From: Candidatus Rokubacteria bacterium GWA2_70_23 | GTDB lineage: Bacteria; Methylomirabilota; Methylomirabilia; Rokubacteriales; CSP1-6 | DNA: 40,691 nt | Reading direction: 5' to 3' | Assembly: GCA_001788395.1 (NCBI GenBank) | Contig: MGBT01000002.1 | Location: 4,192 to 44,882 of the forward strand | In this document: piece after piece, positions 8,395 to 17,663 of the stretch | Position numbering within the stretch: position 1 is the stretch's first letter | Layout: each line of letters starts with the position of its first letter | Position numbers and translations under genes: made by a program | The notes under the pieces: model-generated | Databases searched by the model: none | Seen by the model: the letters and a program-made list of their open reading frames with translations, nothing else | What the model was told of the DNA's origin: nothing

Positions 8395-8708
8395 TTTGCT
8401 TCAAGCAACGCGAGACCTGGCTTGCCTGCGAAGTCGCATGCAACAACGAGATCCCAATTGGGCTTGTTGGCTCCCCGCGGATGAACCAGCCACCAGGCGG
8501 CAAGATCATTCCAGCAGTCGGTGCCGGGAAGGAACTGGGCGCCGCAGTCTTCCACGCAGGCCTCTGCGGGTTCGCTGTGACCCCTCGGCTGCCAGACCGG
8601 AGGGCGAGCAACGGCACAATCGCTCAGACCAACGAGCTCCGAGAACTCAGCCGGAAAGCCCCGGCGCGCCGTCCAGTCCAAAATATGCTTTCGGCTGCCC
8701 CGAGTCAT
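8395..8708 (-). pseudogene. integron cassette 2: truncated nuclease-like hypothetical
   Basis: Starts ATG at 8708, 13 bases after the attC core, as expected for the next gene cassette. The N-terminal part reads MTRGSRKHILDWTARRGF, then CWNDLAAWWLVHPRGANKPN, WDLVVACDFAGKPGLALLEAK. The WDL...LLEAK arrangement resembles the D...ExK core of a PD-(D/E)XK fold, and I recall full-length hypothetical proteins of about 230-270 aa with this start. Here the family match ends at the EAK motif, where an htrA-derived 25-mer begins. The gene has therefore lost its C-terminal half. An in-frame continuation exists down to 8094 but is not protein-like. Confidence 0.6.
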
Positions 8709-8720
8709 CGGCTCCAATCC

Positions 8721-8778
8721 GGATAACGGTCGGCGTCAGCGGCGCCGCCTCGGCGACCGCTGCACGCTGTTGTTCGGC
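8721..8778 (-). other. attC recombination site of an integron cassette
   Basis: On the minus strand: R'' GCCGAAC (8778-8772), L'' AACAGCGTGCAGCGG, a short CGCC/GGCG terminal stem, L' CCGCTGACGCCGACC, R' GTTATCC (8727-8721). L'' and L' are complementary except for one extra G in L'', the extrahelical base that orients real attC sites. Total length 58 bp, at the short end of known attC sites. It begins 16 bases after the stop of the gene at 8795 and ends 12 bases before the next ATG. The R boxes each deviate slightly from RYYYAAC/GTTRRRY. Confidence 0.85.
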
Positions 8779-8794
8779 GTCACGCTCGTCACTC

Positions 8795-9379
8795 TCACGG
8801 CTTTCGCCTGGCCAGGAACAGAACATCGGTGGCGATCTCGGGCGCGGAGTATAGCTCTACATCGTTGCCGCATACGGCCGCGAACCTGTCTCGGGCATCG
8901 TGCTTCCACGTCTTGCTGCGTGATTGGTGCTGATACACCGCGAGCCAGTCGCCCGATTGCAAGACCTCCCACACGGCTGCGATGTCCTCCGTCGTGACGT
9001 GCTTGCCTGAGGGCTTGGCTGGAGCGATACCCGTGTAAGGATCCAGCAGGACAATCTTGGAACTCGCCACGCTTCGCACGGACTCGACTACGGCCTGTCG
9101 ATATTGCCGGCGGCGCTGAGGAATGAAGTGCGCGTCAATTACGACGATTCGGCGGTGTAGCAGGTCTCCGAGGCTGCGTACAGCGGTCACCTCCCGAAAG
9201 AAGGACCAGACTGCGGGCGAGATCGGTACTTCGCCCTTGCCGTTTAGCAAAGCGCCACGCTTCCCGGGGCGCAGGTAGGCCACCTGAACAATCGCCGCCA
9301 GCGAGTGGCGCTCTGCAAGGTGGGCCAGCGTACCCCATTTGACCAAGTCACGCTGGTCTGCGTACCAAGTGTCCTTCAC
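8795..9379 (-). CDS. integron cassette 1: hypothetical protein (about 194 aa)
   Basis: Function unknown. The start chosen is the GTG at 9379 (VKDTWYADQRDLVKWGTL) because the frame upstream of it is Arg-rich and unlike protein. Later landmarks are SLAAIVQVAYLRPGKRG, IVLLDPYTGIAP, a DIAAVWEVLQSGDWLAVYQH segment and the end TDVLFLARRKP. I recall hypothetical proteins with DxxDLVKWG near the start and LDPDTG...YQHQ later, common in accessory DNA. The gene is followed at once by an attC site, so it is a complete mobile cassette, read in the same direction as intI. Base composition is visibly less GC-rich than the flanking chromosome. Confidence 0.75.
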   Translation of the reverse strand: MKDTWYADQRDLVKWGTLAHLAERHSLAAIVQVAYLRPGKRGALLNGKGEVPISPAVWSFFREVTAVRSLGDLLHRRIVVIDAHFIPQRRRQYRQAVVESVRSVASSKIVLLDPYTGIAPAKPSGKHVTTEDIAAVWEVLQSGDWLAVYQHQSRSKTWKHDARDRFAAVCGNDVELYSAPEIATDVLFLARRKP

Positions 9380-9608
9380 GCCTGCTGGCCTTTCTTGTAC
9401 GCCGAAGTCTATCTCTCTTGAACTGCGATATCTGGCTGGGTAGGTCTGTATAGCACGACGAACGAGCCCGGCCGAGCTCCGTCGACACTCGCGTTTACGC
9501 GACCTTGCAGGGTACGCCCTCGGTCCCTTGCCGTGATACACCGCGAAGCGCTGCAAGCAATCAGCTGGGCCTCCGCGGCCAGCCCGATGTGTTTCCCGGC
9601 CTCCGAGG
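9380..9608 (-). other. intI-cassette interval, candidate attI region
   Basis: About 230 bases between the intI stop and the first cassette gene. No protein or clear attC fold. A GTTCAAG at 9423-9417, about 38 bases before the cassette start, is a weak match to the GTTRRRY core and is the best candidate for the crossover point, if attI lies at the 3' end of intI here. Confidence 0.3.
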
Positions 9609-10334
9609 TCATGACAGGAACATCCGGTCGGCAGGGCTGCGGACTCCGGCCGGGCCCCGGTTGAGCACGTGGGTGTAGATCATGGTGGTGCTCACGTCGC
9701 GGTGGCCAAGCAACTCCTGGACCGTGCGGATGTCGTGGCTCTCCTCCAGCGGGTGGGTGGCACACGAGTGACGGAAGGTATGGCACGCCGCCTGCTTGGC
9801 AATCCCGGTGCTGCGGACGGCATCCTTCACGGCCCGCTGGAGAACGGATTCGTGGAGGTGGTGACGGCGACGCTGGGCGGTGAGGCGGTCCACGTACATG
9901 CGCGTGGCGGGGAAGACCCATTGCCACCCCCAGTCCCGGCCGGCGTTCGGGTACTTGCGCGTCAGCGCGTTGGGCAGCTCGACCCAGCCGGCGCCGTGCC
10001 GGAGGTCAGCTTGGTGTTGCTCGCGAGCGCGCTCGAGGTGGGCGATCAGCGCGGCCGTGACCGCGGCCGGCAACATCGTCACCCGATCTTTGCCGCCCTT
10101 GCCGTCGCGGATGACGATCTGGTTCGTCGCGAAGTCGACGTCCTTCACGCGTAGGCGACAGCATTCCAGCAGGCGAAGTCCCGCGCCGTAGGGCAGCAGC
10201 GCCCTGAGCCGTGGCACGCCATCGAGCCGCTGGAGGACGGCACGGACCTCATCCCGCGTCAGCACGACGGGCAGATGCTGGGGCCGCTTGGCCCGGACGA
10301 CGTCGTCGAGCCCCGGAAGCTCGACGCCGAGCAC
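9609..10334 (-). CDS. intI: integron integrase IntI, N-terminally truncated
   Basis: Tyrosine recombinase that catalyses attI x attC exchange. Catalytic residues are all present: Arg in GAGLRLLECCRLRVKD, Lys in GKGGKDR, His-x-x-Arg in CHTFRHSCATH, His in LLGHRDVS and Tyr in TTMIYTHV. The IntI-specific insert that separates integron integrases from XerC/D is clear (LPNALTRKYPNAG, WQWVFPA, RRHHLHESVLQRAVKDA), as is the ending GVRSPAD. The remaining frame has 241 aa against about 320-340 for the family. Similarity continues upstream to about 10361 (ALLFLYREVLG), then stops at the thioesterase end, so the N-terminal core-binding domain is missing and the GTG at 10334 is only a fallback start. Probably inactive. 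Its orientation equals that of the cassettes. Confidence 0.92.
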   Translation of the reverse strand: MLGVELPGLDDVVRAKRPQHLPVVLTRDEVRAVLQRLDGVPRLRALLPYGAGLRLLECCRLRVKDVDFATNQIVIRDGKGGKDRVTMLPAAVTAALIAHLERAREQHQADLRHGAGWVELPNALTRKYPNAGRDWGWQWVFPATRMYVDRLTAQRRRHHLHESVLQRAVKDAVRSTGIAKQAACHTFRHSCATHPLEESHDIRTVQELLGHRDVSTTMIYTHVLNRGPAGVRSPADRMFLS

Positions 10335-10376
10335 CTCGCGATAGAGGAAGAGCAGGGCGCCCAGGCGGGGGAGCGG

Positions 10377-10811
10377 CTACCTCCGGGTACGGATGGACCC
10401 CACGGAGGAGGCATGGGCACACTCTCGCCCTTCGTGGTCGCGCAGCATCGCCTCGAGGAAGACGACCGACCGCCCCCGCTTGACGACGTGGCCCTCGCCG
10501 ACCACGGGGCCCGCCGTCACAGGGGCGAGAAAGCTCACGGTGAGCGAGGAGGTGGACAGCATCTGGCCGGGCTCGAACAGGGTGTGGGCGGCCAGCGCCA
10601 TGCACATGTCGACATACGCGCTGATGATGCCGCCCTGCACCCCGCCCCCAGGGTTCAGGAACTCGTCCTTGACGGCGAACTCGATGGAGACGCGACCTTC
10701 GTCCACGGCCAGCACCCGGGCGCCCAGGAGGCGGGCGATGGGCGGGTCGGGGCGGCCGTGGTGATCGGTGATGAGCGAGCGGAGCCGGGCGAGCTGCGCG
10801 CGCTCCCCCAT
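10377..10811 (-). CDS. PaaI-type hotdog thioesterase
   Basis: Predicted acyl-CoA thioesterase of the 4HBT/PaaI family, 144 aa, usual size, cytoplasmic. The central motif is NPGGGVQGGIISAYVDMCMA: the family's [H/Q]GG followed by the active-site Asp on the long helix, here with Gln. The C-terminal strands LSTSSLTVSFLAPVTAG and GRSVVFLEAMLRD complete the hotdog fold. Its ATG shares one base with the htrA stop (TGATG), so it is translated from the ftsH-htrA message. Why a thioesterase follows two membrane proteases is not clear. Its stop codon TAG is also the point where truncated intI sequence begins. A decayed copy lies at 4591-4850. Confidence 0.88.
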   Translation of the reverse strand: MGERAQLARLRSLITDHHGRPDPPIARLLGARVLAVDEGRVSIEFAVKDEFLNPGGGVQGGIISAYVDMCMALAAHTLFEPGQMLSTSSLTVSFLAPVTAGPVVGEGHVVKRGRSVVFLEAMLRDHEGRECAHASSVGSIRTRR

Positions 10812-12279
10812 CAGCCCCGGGCCACGGTGAACGCCACGTAGAGCGCCTGGGACCCGCGCTGGAGCAAGAGCGTCACCCGGTCGCCTTCCTTGAGGTCCCG
10901 GGTGGCGCGCTCGAAGTCCTGCATGGACCGCACCCGCTGCCGGTTGACCTCGCGGATCACGTCGCCGCGCTGGAGCCCGGCCTCGGCCGCCGCGCCGTCC
11001 TCCTCCACCCGGACCACGACGACGCCCTCGGTGCCTCTCAGGTTGAGCTGGCGGGCGACTTCCGGGGTGATGGGCCGCAACTCCAGCCCCAGCATGTTCT
11101 TGCCGCGGTTGTTGGACTTGAGGGCGACGGTGTCGTCCGGCGTGTCGCCGATCTTGATCTCCATGGTCTTGTGCGTCTTGTCGCGCCACACGGTTACCGG
11201 CACGCCCTTGCCCGGCGGGGTGAGCGCGACCACCTTCTGCAAATCCTGTGGGTTGTCCACCTTCTTGGTGTCGAAGTTGGTGATGATGTCACCCGCCGCG
11301 ATCCCGGCCTTCTCGGCGGGGCTGTCCTGGACCACGTCGGAGATGAGGACGCCCTTGGCCTCGCGCAGGCCGAAGCTCGTCGCCAGCTCGGGCGTGAGCG
11401 GCTGGATGGACACGCCGAGCCAGCCCCGCGTCACCTTGCCCTTGGCCACCAGCTCGGTGTAGATGCGCCTGGCCATGTTCGCCGGGATGGAGAAGCCGAT
11501 GCCGACGTTGCCCCCGGAGCGGGAGAGGATGGCGCTGTTGATGCCCACCACCTCGCCGCTCATGTTCACCAGCGGGCCGCCGGAATTGCCGGGGTTGATG
11601 GCGGCATCGGTCTGGAGGAAGTCGTCGAAGGGTCCCCCGCCGAGGGACCGTCCCTTGGCGCTGATGATCCCCGCGGTCACCGTCTGTTGCAGCCCGAAGG
11701 GCGAGCCGATGGCCAGCACCCAGTCGCCGACCTTGATCTTGTCGGAGTCGCCGAGGCTCGCGGCAGGGTACGGGCCGCCGCCCTGGAGGCGCAGGACCGC
11801 GAGGTCCGTGCGCCGGTCCACGCCGATGAGCTTGGCCTTGTGTTTCTTACCGTCGGCGGTGACGGCCTCGATGTCCGTCGCGCGCTCGACGACGTGGGCG
11901 TTCGTGAGCGCGATGCCCGACGGGTCGACGATGACGCCGGAGCCGAGGCTCCGCTGCTGCTGCTCGCGCTCGGGGACCTCGCCGAAGAAGCGGCGGAAGA
12001 ACTCCTCGCCGAAGAACTCCTCGATGGGCGTCCGCCCCAGCGCGCCGCGCGTCACGGTGTTGATGTTGATCACTGCGGGGGCCACCGTCTCGGCGACCTG
12101 GGCGAAGCTCCCGGACGGCACCGGCAGGGCGGCCGGGATCACGCGGGCCTGCATGCCCGCGGGCAGAACGCGGAACGGCTTCCCCACGTCGGCCGTTTCG
12201 GTCCCCCACGTTACGGCGCCGGCCCCGAGCGCCGCTGCCACGAGGAGGAGGACTACCAAAGTGCGGCGCTTGATCGAGA

Positions 12280-12283
<4 letters not shown>
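10811..12283 (-). CDS. htrA: HtrA/Deg family periplasmic serine protease
   Basis: Quality-control protease of the envelope, 490 aa. An uncleaved or cleaved signal helix (residues 8-26, [16 protein letters not shown]) is followed by the trypsin-like domain with His130 (TNAHVV), Asp160 (RRTDLAVL) and Ser234 ([10 protein letters not shown]), so the catalytic triad is intact. Two PDZ domains follow (about 285-375, including [14 protein letters not shown], and about 395-485, including [14 protein letters not shown]). A Gln/Glu-rich loop (REQQQRS, about 106-112) sits before strand 1, like the LA loop of DegP. The ATG overlaps the ftsH stop by ATGA. Fragments of this gene occur at 4851-5134, 7262-7345 and 8370-8394. 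Confidence 0.97.
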
Positions 12284-14181
<1,898 letters not shown>

Positions 14182-14199
14182 TCCGTGCACCCGTACGTC

Positions 14200-14228
14200 A
14201 TGCTAGCGAACCCCCCCAGGGCTGTCAA
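14200..14228 (-). promoter_or_regulatory. sigma70-type promoter of the ftsH operon
   Basis: Minus strand: -35 TTGACA (14228-14223, perfect), 17-bp spacer, -10 TAGCAT (14205-14200). The predicted start leaves a leader of only about a dozen bases before the ATG at 14181. The remaining 14229-14412 shows nothing further. Confidence 0.75.
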
Positions 14229-14412
14229 ACCCGCGCCCTTTTCGACGTCGCGGCGTCAGGCGCTATTCGCTGCTGCCGCCGCCGCCCGTCTCCGTGCCCC
14301 GCTACTATAGACGCGTCCCGTGAGCCCAGGATTCGACAGCGGTGGCTGCGTGGGGAAGGCCGCTACGAGGCGTCCGGGCGGGGGGCGGCGGTGGGCGGGG
14401 TGAAGCGACGGG

Positions 14413-15108
14413 TCAGCAGGGACGTCCGCTCGGGGGCTGGTAGTCCGGGAGCTTGAAGGTGGTCATGAAGGAGTCCTCCCAGACCTCTAGCGGGAGACGC
14501 CCTACCTCTTGCTGGCCGTCAAAGAGCGTGAACTTGGCGCGCGCGGCCAGCTCCGGCGGGGTGAGCTTCCTGGCCAGGAAGTCCAGCAGGCTGGCGCGGT
14601 CCACGAAGACGGCGAGCGTCTCGTTCACCGGCTGCACACCCGGCTTGCCGTTGGTGCCGGGCTTGGGCCAGGTCAGGATGACCCCGAAGCCCTCGAGGGT
14701 GGGCTCCGTCCGGAGGCCCGGCAGGGCCGCCAGCCGCCGCAGCATCTCGACCCCATAGCGGGAGAACATCGCCGACTGGCGGCGCTCCTGGCCCAGCGCG
14801 GCGAATTGCGCCTCTTCGTGCTGGTCGATCTCGAGCCACACCGACAGGTAGCGGTCATCCGCCGCGGCGAAGCGGGGCTTGTTGAAGCCCACACCGTGCT
14901 TCCGGATGTCCACCCACGGCACGCAGCGATAGATCTGCTCGGAGAACTGCCGGAGCTGGGCGTGATAGGCCGTGCCGAGGCTCCTGCCCTTCGGCGTCGA
15001 GTACTTCTCGAGCGACAGAACGGCCTCGTCGGGTGGGACCGCCGAGGCCGGGAACGGCGATGTGCCGAGCAGCACCGCCGCGATCGCCACTGCCGTCCAG
15101 CGCGTCAT
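14413..15108 (-). CDS. secreted hypothetical protein (231 aa)
   Basis: Function unknown. The ATG at 15108 opens a signal peptide (MTRWTAVAIAAVLLGTSPFP then ASA cleavage). The mature part has one conserved-looking block with RCVPWVDIRKHGVGFNKPRF and later EGFGVILTWPKP; a further segment, ETLAVFVDRASLLDFLARKL, looks like an alpha/beta module. The open frame extends much further upstream on paper, but that part overlaps the lipoprotein gene and is unlike protein. It lies 17 bases after the small lipoprotein gene, in the same direction, so the two probably form an envelope operon driven by the promoter at 15430-15458. Confidence 0.75.
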   Translation of the reverse strand: MTRWTAVAIAAVLLGTSPFPASAVPPDEAVLSLEKYSTPKGRSLGTAYHAQLRQFSEQIYRCVPWVDIRKHGVGFNKPRFAAADDRYLSVWLEIDQHEEAQFAALGQERRQSAMFSRYGVEMLRRLAALPGLRTEPTLEGFGVILTWPKPGTNGKPGVQPVNETLAVFVDRASLLDFLARKLTPPELAARAKFTLFDGQQEVGRLPLEVWEDSFMTTFKLPDYQPPSGRPC

Positions 15109-15125
15109 CGGGTCGGTTCTGGCGA

Positions 15126-15383
15126 TCAGTTCTGGAAGATCTGGTCGGGGCTGACGGTGATGGCCTTGCCCCACCAGGTCTCCGCGCGCGCGGCATCGAT
15201 GTCCGAGCGGGCGACGCGCGGCGCCTGGCCCTCCCGGTTGCGCCACGAGAAGCCAATGTGCTTGTCCGAGGCGAAGTGGGTGGTGTGGGCCTTCCACTCG
15301 GCCCACTCCTCGGACGTGGCGCAGCCCCCAGCCAACAGCAGGACCACCAGAGCGAGGGTGGCTCTCCCAAACCGTGCGCGCAT
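15126..15383 (-). CDS. small lipoprotein (85 aa)
   Basis: Function unknown. Signal peptide with a lipobox, LLLAGGC, Cys at residue 21, so it should be acylated and anchored to a membrane. The mature part is 65 aa, Trp-rich (EEWAEWKAHTTHFASDKHIG, RAETWWGKAITV). An ATG at 15389 is in frame, but AGGAGG stands one base from it and seven bases from the ATG at 15383, so 15383 is the likely start. A strong promoter is directly upstream. The next gene, also secreted, starts 17 bases after its stop. Confidence 0.82.
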   Translation of the reverse strand: MRARFGRATLALVVLLLAGGCATSEEWAEWKAHTTHFASDKHIGFSWRNREGQAPRVARSDIDAARAETWWGKAITVSPDQIFQN

Positions 15384-15429
15384 GTTCATGCCTCCTGTGT
15401 GGTAAGCGTGCGGTGTCAGATCCCTCGCT

Positions 15430-15458
15430 ATGATAAGAGAGCGCCCCTGTGCCGTCAA
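15430..15458 (-). promoter_or_regulatory. sigma70-type promoter of the lipoprotein gene
   Basis: Minus strand: -35 TTGACG (15458-15453), 17-bp spacer, -10 TATCAT (15435-15430). One of the best consensus matches in the window; leader of about 40 bases to the AUG. Confidence 0.8.
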
Positions 15459-15614
15459 CCGGCATCGATGGCCCCCTGCGCGCGCCTCGGCCGCTTTTGC
15501 GCTTGCGAGGTCACAGCGGCTGGGGCATCCTCGATGCAGGAGGACAGCCGATGCCCGCCGCCTCGCCCCGAACCTCACTCCTGGTGGACACTGGGACATG
15601 TTAGGGGAGGAACC

Positions 15615-16517
15615 GTGAGCGACCCGCTGACCATCCTGGAGGAGCCCGAGGGTCTGCGCCGGCCGATCCTCATCATGGCGTTCGCCGGCTGGAACGATGC
15701 GGCCGAGTCGGCGACGGGCGCCGCGCGCTACCTGGGCCAGATCTGGCCGGCCCGTTCCTTCGCGAGCATCGATCCCGAGGAGTTCTACCACTTCGGGCTC
15801 TCCCGCCCCTACGTCCGCTTCAAGACCGGCTCGCGCAGCGAGCGCGAGATCGTCTGGCCCTCGACGGAGTTCTCGCTCTCCCAGCCGGAGGCCCTCGACC
15901 GGGACCTGATCGTCGGCGTCGCCGTCGAGCCCCACCTCAAGTGGCGCACCTACTGCGGCGCCGTCCTGGACCTGGCGCAGCGCGCCCGGGCCTCCCTCGT
16001 CCTCACGCTGGGAGCGCTCCTGGCCGAGGTGCCCCACACGCGCCCCGTCAAGCTCGTGGGCGGGGCGCACGATCCGGAGCTGTCGGCCCGGCTCGGGATC
16101 CGCCCAACCCGGTACGAGGGGCCAACGGGCATCGTGGGGGTGCTCAACACCCTCTGCCGCGAGCGGGGCGTGCCGACGGCGAGCCTCTGGGCCAACGTGC
16201 CCCACTACATCTCCGGGATCGAGAACCCGAAGGCCTCCATGGCGCTGGTCCGCCGCGTCCTGTCGCTCCTGAACGCCGAGGCCGATCTCTCGGACCTCGA
16301 GGAGGCGGCGCGCCAGTTCGACCAGAACCTCGAGGAGATCGTCTCGCAGAACGGGAAGATCGCGGAGTACGTCACGAAGCTCGAGCGGAAGAGCCTCGAC
16401 GAGGACGAGCCGGGGCCTGCGCGGCCGGGCGAGTTCCGCGACGAGCTTCCGTCCTCGGGCGATCTCGCGGCCGAGATCGAGCAGTTCTTCCGCCAGCAGC
16501 GCCCCGAGACCTCGTAG
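15615..16517 (+). CDS. PAC2 family protein
   Basis: Belongs to the PAC2 (proteasome assembly chaperone 2) superfamily; in bacteria the role is not established. 300 aa. Family signs: RPILIMAFAGWNDAAESATG near the N-terminus, the DPEEFYHFGLSRPYVRF block, LTLGALLAEVPHTRPV and the segment GPTGIVGVLNTLCRERGVP. A coiled-coil tail (about 225-270) is rich in Glu/Asp. The start chosen is GTG at 15615, preceded by GGGGAGG at a four-base distance. Divergent from the lipoprotein gene. Its stop is followed by the large stem-loop at 16651-16717. No proteasome genes are visible in the window. Confidence 0.88.
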   Translation: MSDPLTILEEPEGLRRPILIMAFAGWNDAAESATGAARYLGQIWPARSFASIDPEEFYHFGLSRPYVRFKTGSRSEREIVWPSTEFSLSQPEALDRDLIVGVAVEPHLKWRTYCGAVLDLAQRARASLVLTLGALLAEVPHTRPVKLVGGAHDPELSARLGIRPTRYEGPTGIVGVLNTLCRERGVPTASLWANVPHYISGIENPKASMALVRRVLSLLNAEADLSDLEEAARQFDQNLEEIVSQNGKIAEYVTKLERKSLDEDEPGPARPGEFRDELPSSGDLAAEIEQFFRQQRPETS

Positions 16518-16650
16518 CGCGGATTGCGCAACCCGGGACACGCGCGCTGCGCACGGGACGAGGGAGGTCCCCTGCGCTCGGCCCCGCGGGGGCTCTCCCC
16601 TGCGCCCCCCGCCCGGTCGCCTGATCGTCCCCTGGGACTCTCGCCGACAT

Positions 16651-16717
16651 CGCCGCCCCGGCATGCCCTCCGAACCCCGTGGGGTTCCGTGGGTGAGGAG
16701 GGCATGCCGGGGCGGCG
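16651..16717. repeat. large stem-loop, dispersed-repeat family member 2
   Basis: Perfect 21-bp arms at 16651-16671 and 16697-16717 enclose a 25-nt loop (16672-16696) that itself can fold through GAACCCC/GGGGTTC. The loop differs at only two positions from that at 797-821, while the arms are unrelated in sequence. It lies 133 bases after the PAC2 stop and 73 before the M23 peptidase start. Confidence 0.85.
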
Positions 16718-16790
16718 ACGACTGGTGACGGTGGCTCCGGGTCCGGTGGCGAAGCTTCGCGCAAGAGGACGGCGCGATTACAATCGGCCC

Positions 16791-17660
16791 ATGGGCGCTG
16801 GCGCCGCGGCTCTCCTCCTGCTGGGTGTTCTGCTGCTCGGCGGCTCCCCGGCCTCGGCGGCACTCGAGGCCCGCGTGGTTCCGCCCGCGCCGCGTCAGGG
16901 CGCCGTGGCCGTGGTCTTCCTGGCGGGCGCGCAGGGCGCGCGCCAGGTCGAGGGAAGCCTGGGCGGGCGCTCGCTGGCCTTTTTTCAGTACGGCGAGGGG
17001 TACGCCGCCATCGCCGGCATCGATCTGGAGGCCCGGCCGGGCAAGACACCGTGGCGCGTTGGCGTCGTGGATTCGGGGGGAGAGGGGCGGCAGCTCCGTG
17101 GCAGCGTGACGATCAAGACGCGCAAGTTTCCCGTCCAGCGGCTCACCCTCCCCACGCACATGGTCGACCTCGACCCCGAAACCACGCGCCGCGCCGAGTC
17201 GGAGTCGGCCCGGCTGAAGACCCTGTACGAGACGGCGACACCGGAGCGGCTGTGGCGAGGGAGCTTCACGCGGCCCGTCGGCGGGGAAGGCAAGGGCGAG
17301 GGGTTCGGCTCGCGGCGCATCATCAACGGCCAGCCGCGACTGCCGCACTCGGGACTCGACTTCTCGGCGGAGCGCGGCGTTCCCGTCGTCGCGGCCAATC
17401 GCGGCCGCGTCGCCCTGGTGGCCGACTTCTTCTTTCCGGGCCGCCTCGTGGCGCTGGACCACGGCCTCGGGCTCTACACGCTGTACATGCACCTGGACCG
17501 CGTGGACGTGTCGGAAGGGACGCTGGTGGAGCGCGGCGAGCCCATCGGTGCGGTCGGGGCGTCCGGGCGCGCCACCGGGCCGCACCTGCACTTCGCCGCG
17601 CAGGTGCGGCAGGCCCGCGTGGACCCCGCCGCCCTCTTCGCTGTGCCCCTCCGCGACTGA
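16791..17660 (+). CDS. M23 family metallopeptidase (LytM domain), exported
   Basis: Predicted zinc endopeptidase acting on peptidoglycan cross-links in the periplasm, 289 aa. Signal peptide at 1-23 (AALLLLGVLLLGGSPASA). The N-terminal half is a beta-rich domain of unknown role. The LytM domain (about 190-289) has the zinc and catalytic residues in HSGLDF (H-x3-D) and HLHF, plus the usual GRVALVADFFFPGRLVALDH and LYTLYMHLDRVDV. So all the M23 active-site motifs are present. ATG at 16791; no strong ribosome-binding site. Convergent with the PhzF gene, three bases between the stops. Confidence 0.92.
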   Translation: MGAGAAALLLLGVLLLGGSPASAALEARVVPPAPRQGAVAVVFLAGAQGARQVEGSLGGRSLAFFQYGEGYAAIAGIDLEARPGKTPWRVGVVDSGGEGRQLRGSVTIKTRKFPVQRLTLPTHMVDLDPETTRRAESESARLKTLYETATPERLWRGSFTRPVGGEGKGEGFGSRRIINGQPRLPHSGLDFSAERGVPVVAANRGRVALVADFFFPGRLVALDHGLGLYTLYMHLDRVDVSEGTLVERGEPIGAVGASGRATGPHLHFAAQVRQARVDPAALFAVPLRD

Positions 17661-17663
17661 GCG

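Noticed and set aside
8094-8397. Continuation of cassette 2 to 8094 as a real C-terminus
   Set aside because: After EAK the translation turns into Ser/Arg/Gly-rich text in the wrong frame of other fragments, so the long open frame is accidental.
15126-17591. An 821-codon minus-strand open frame
   Set aside because: Only its last 85 codons (the lipoprotein) are protein-like; the rest is antisense to the PAC2 and M23 genes.
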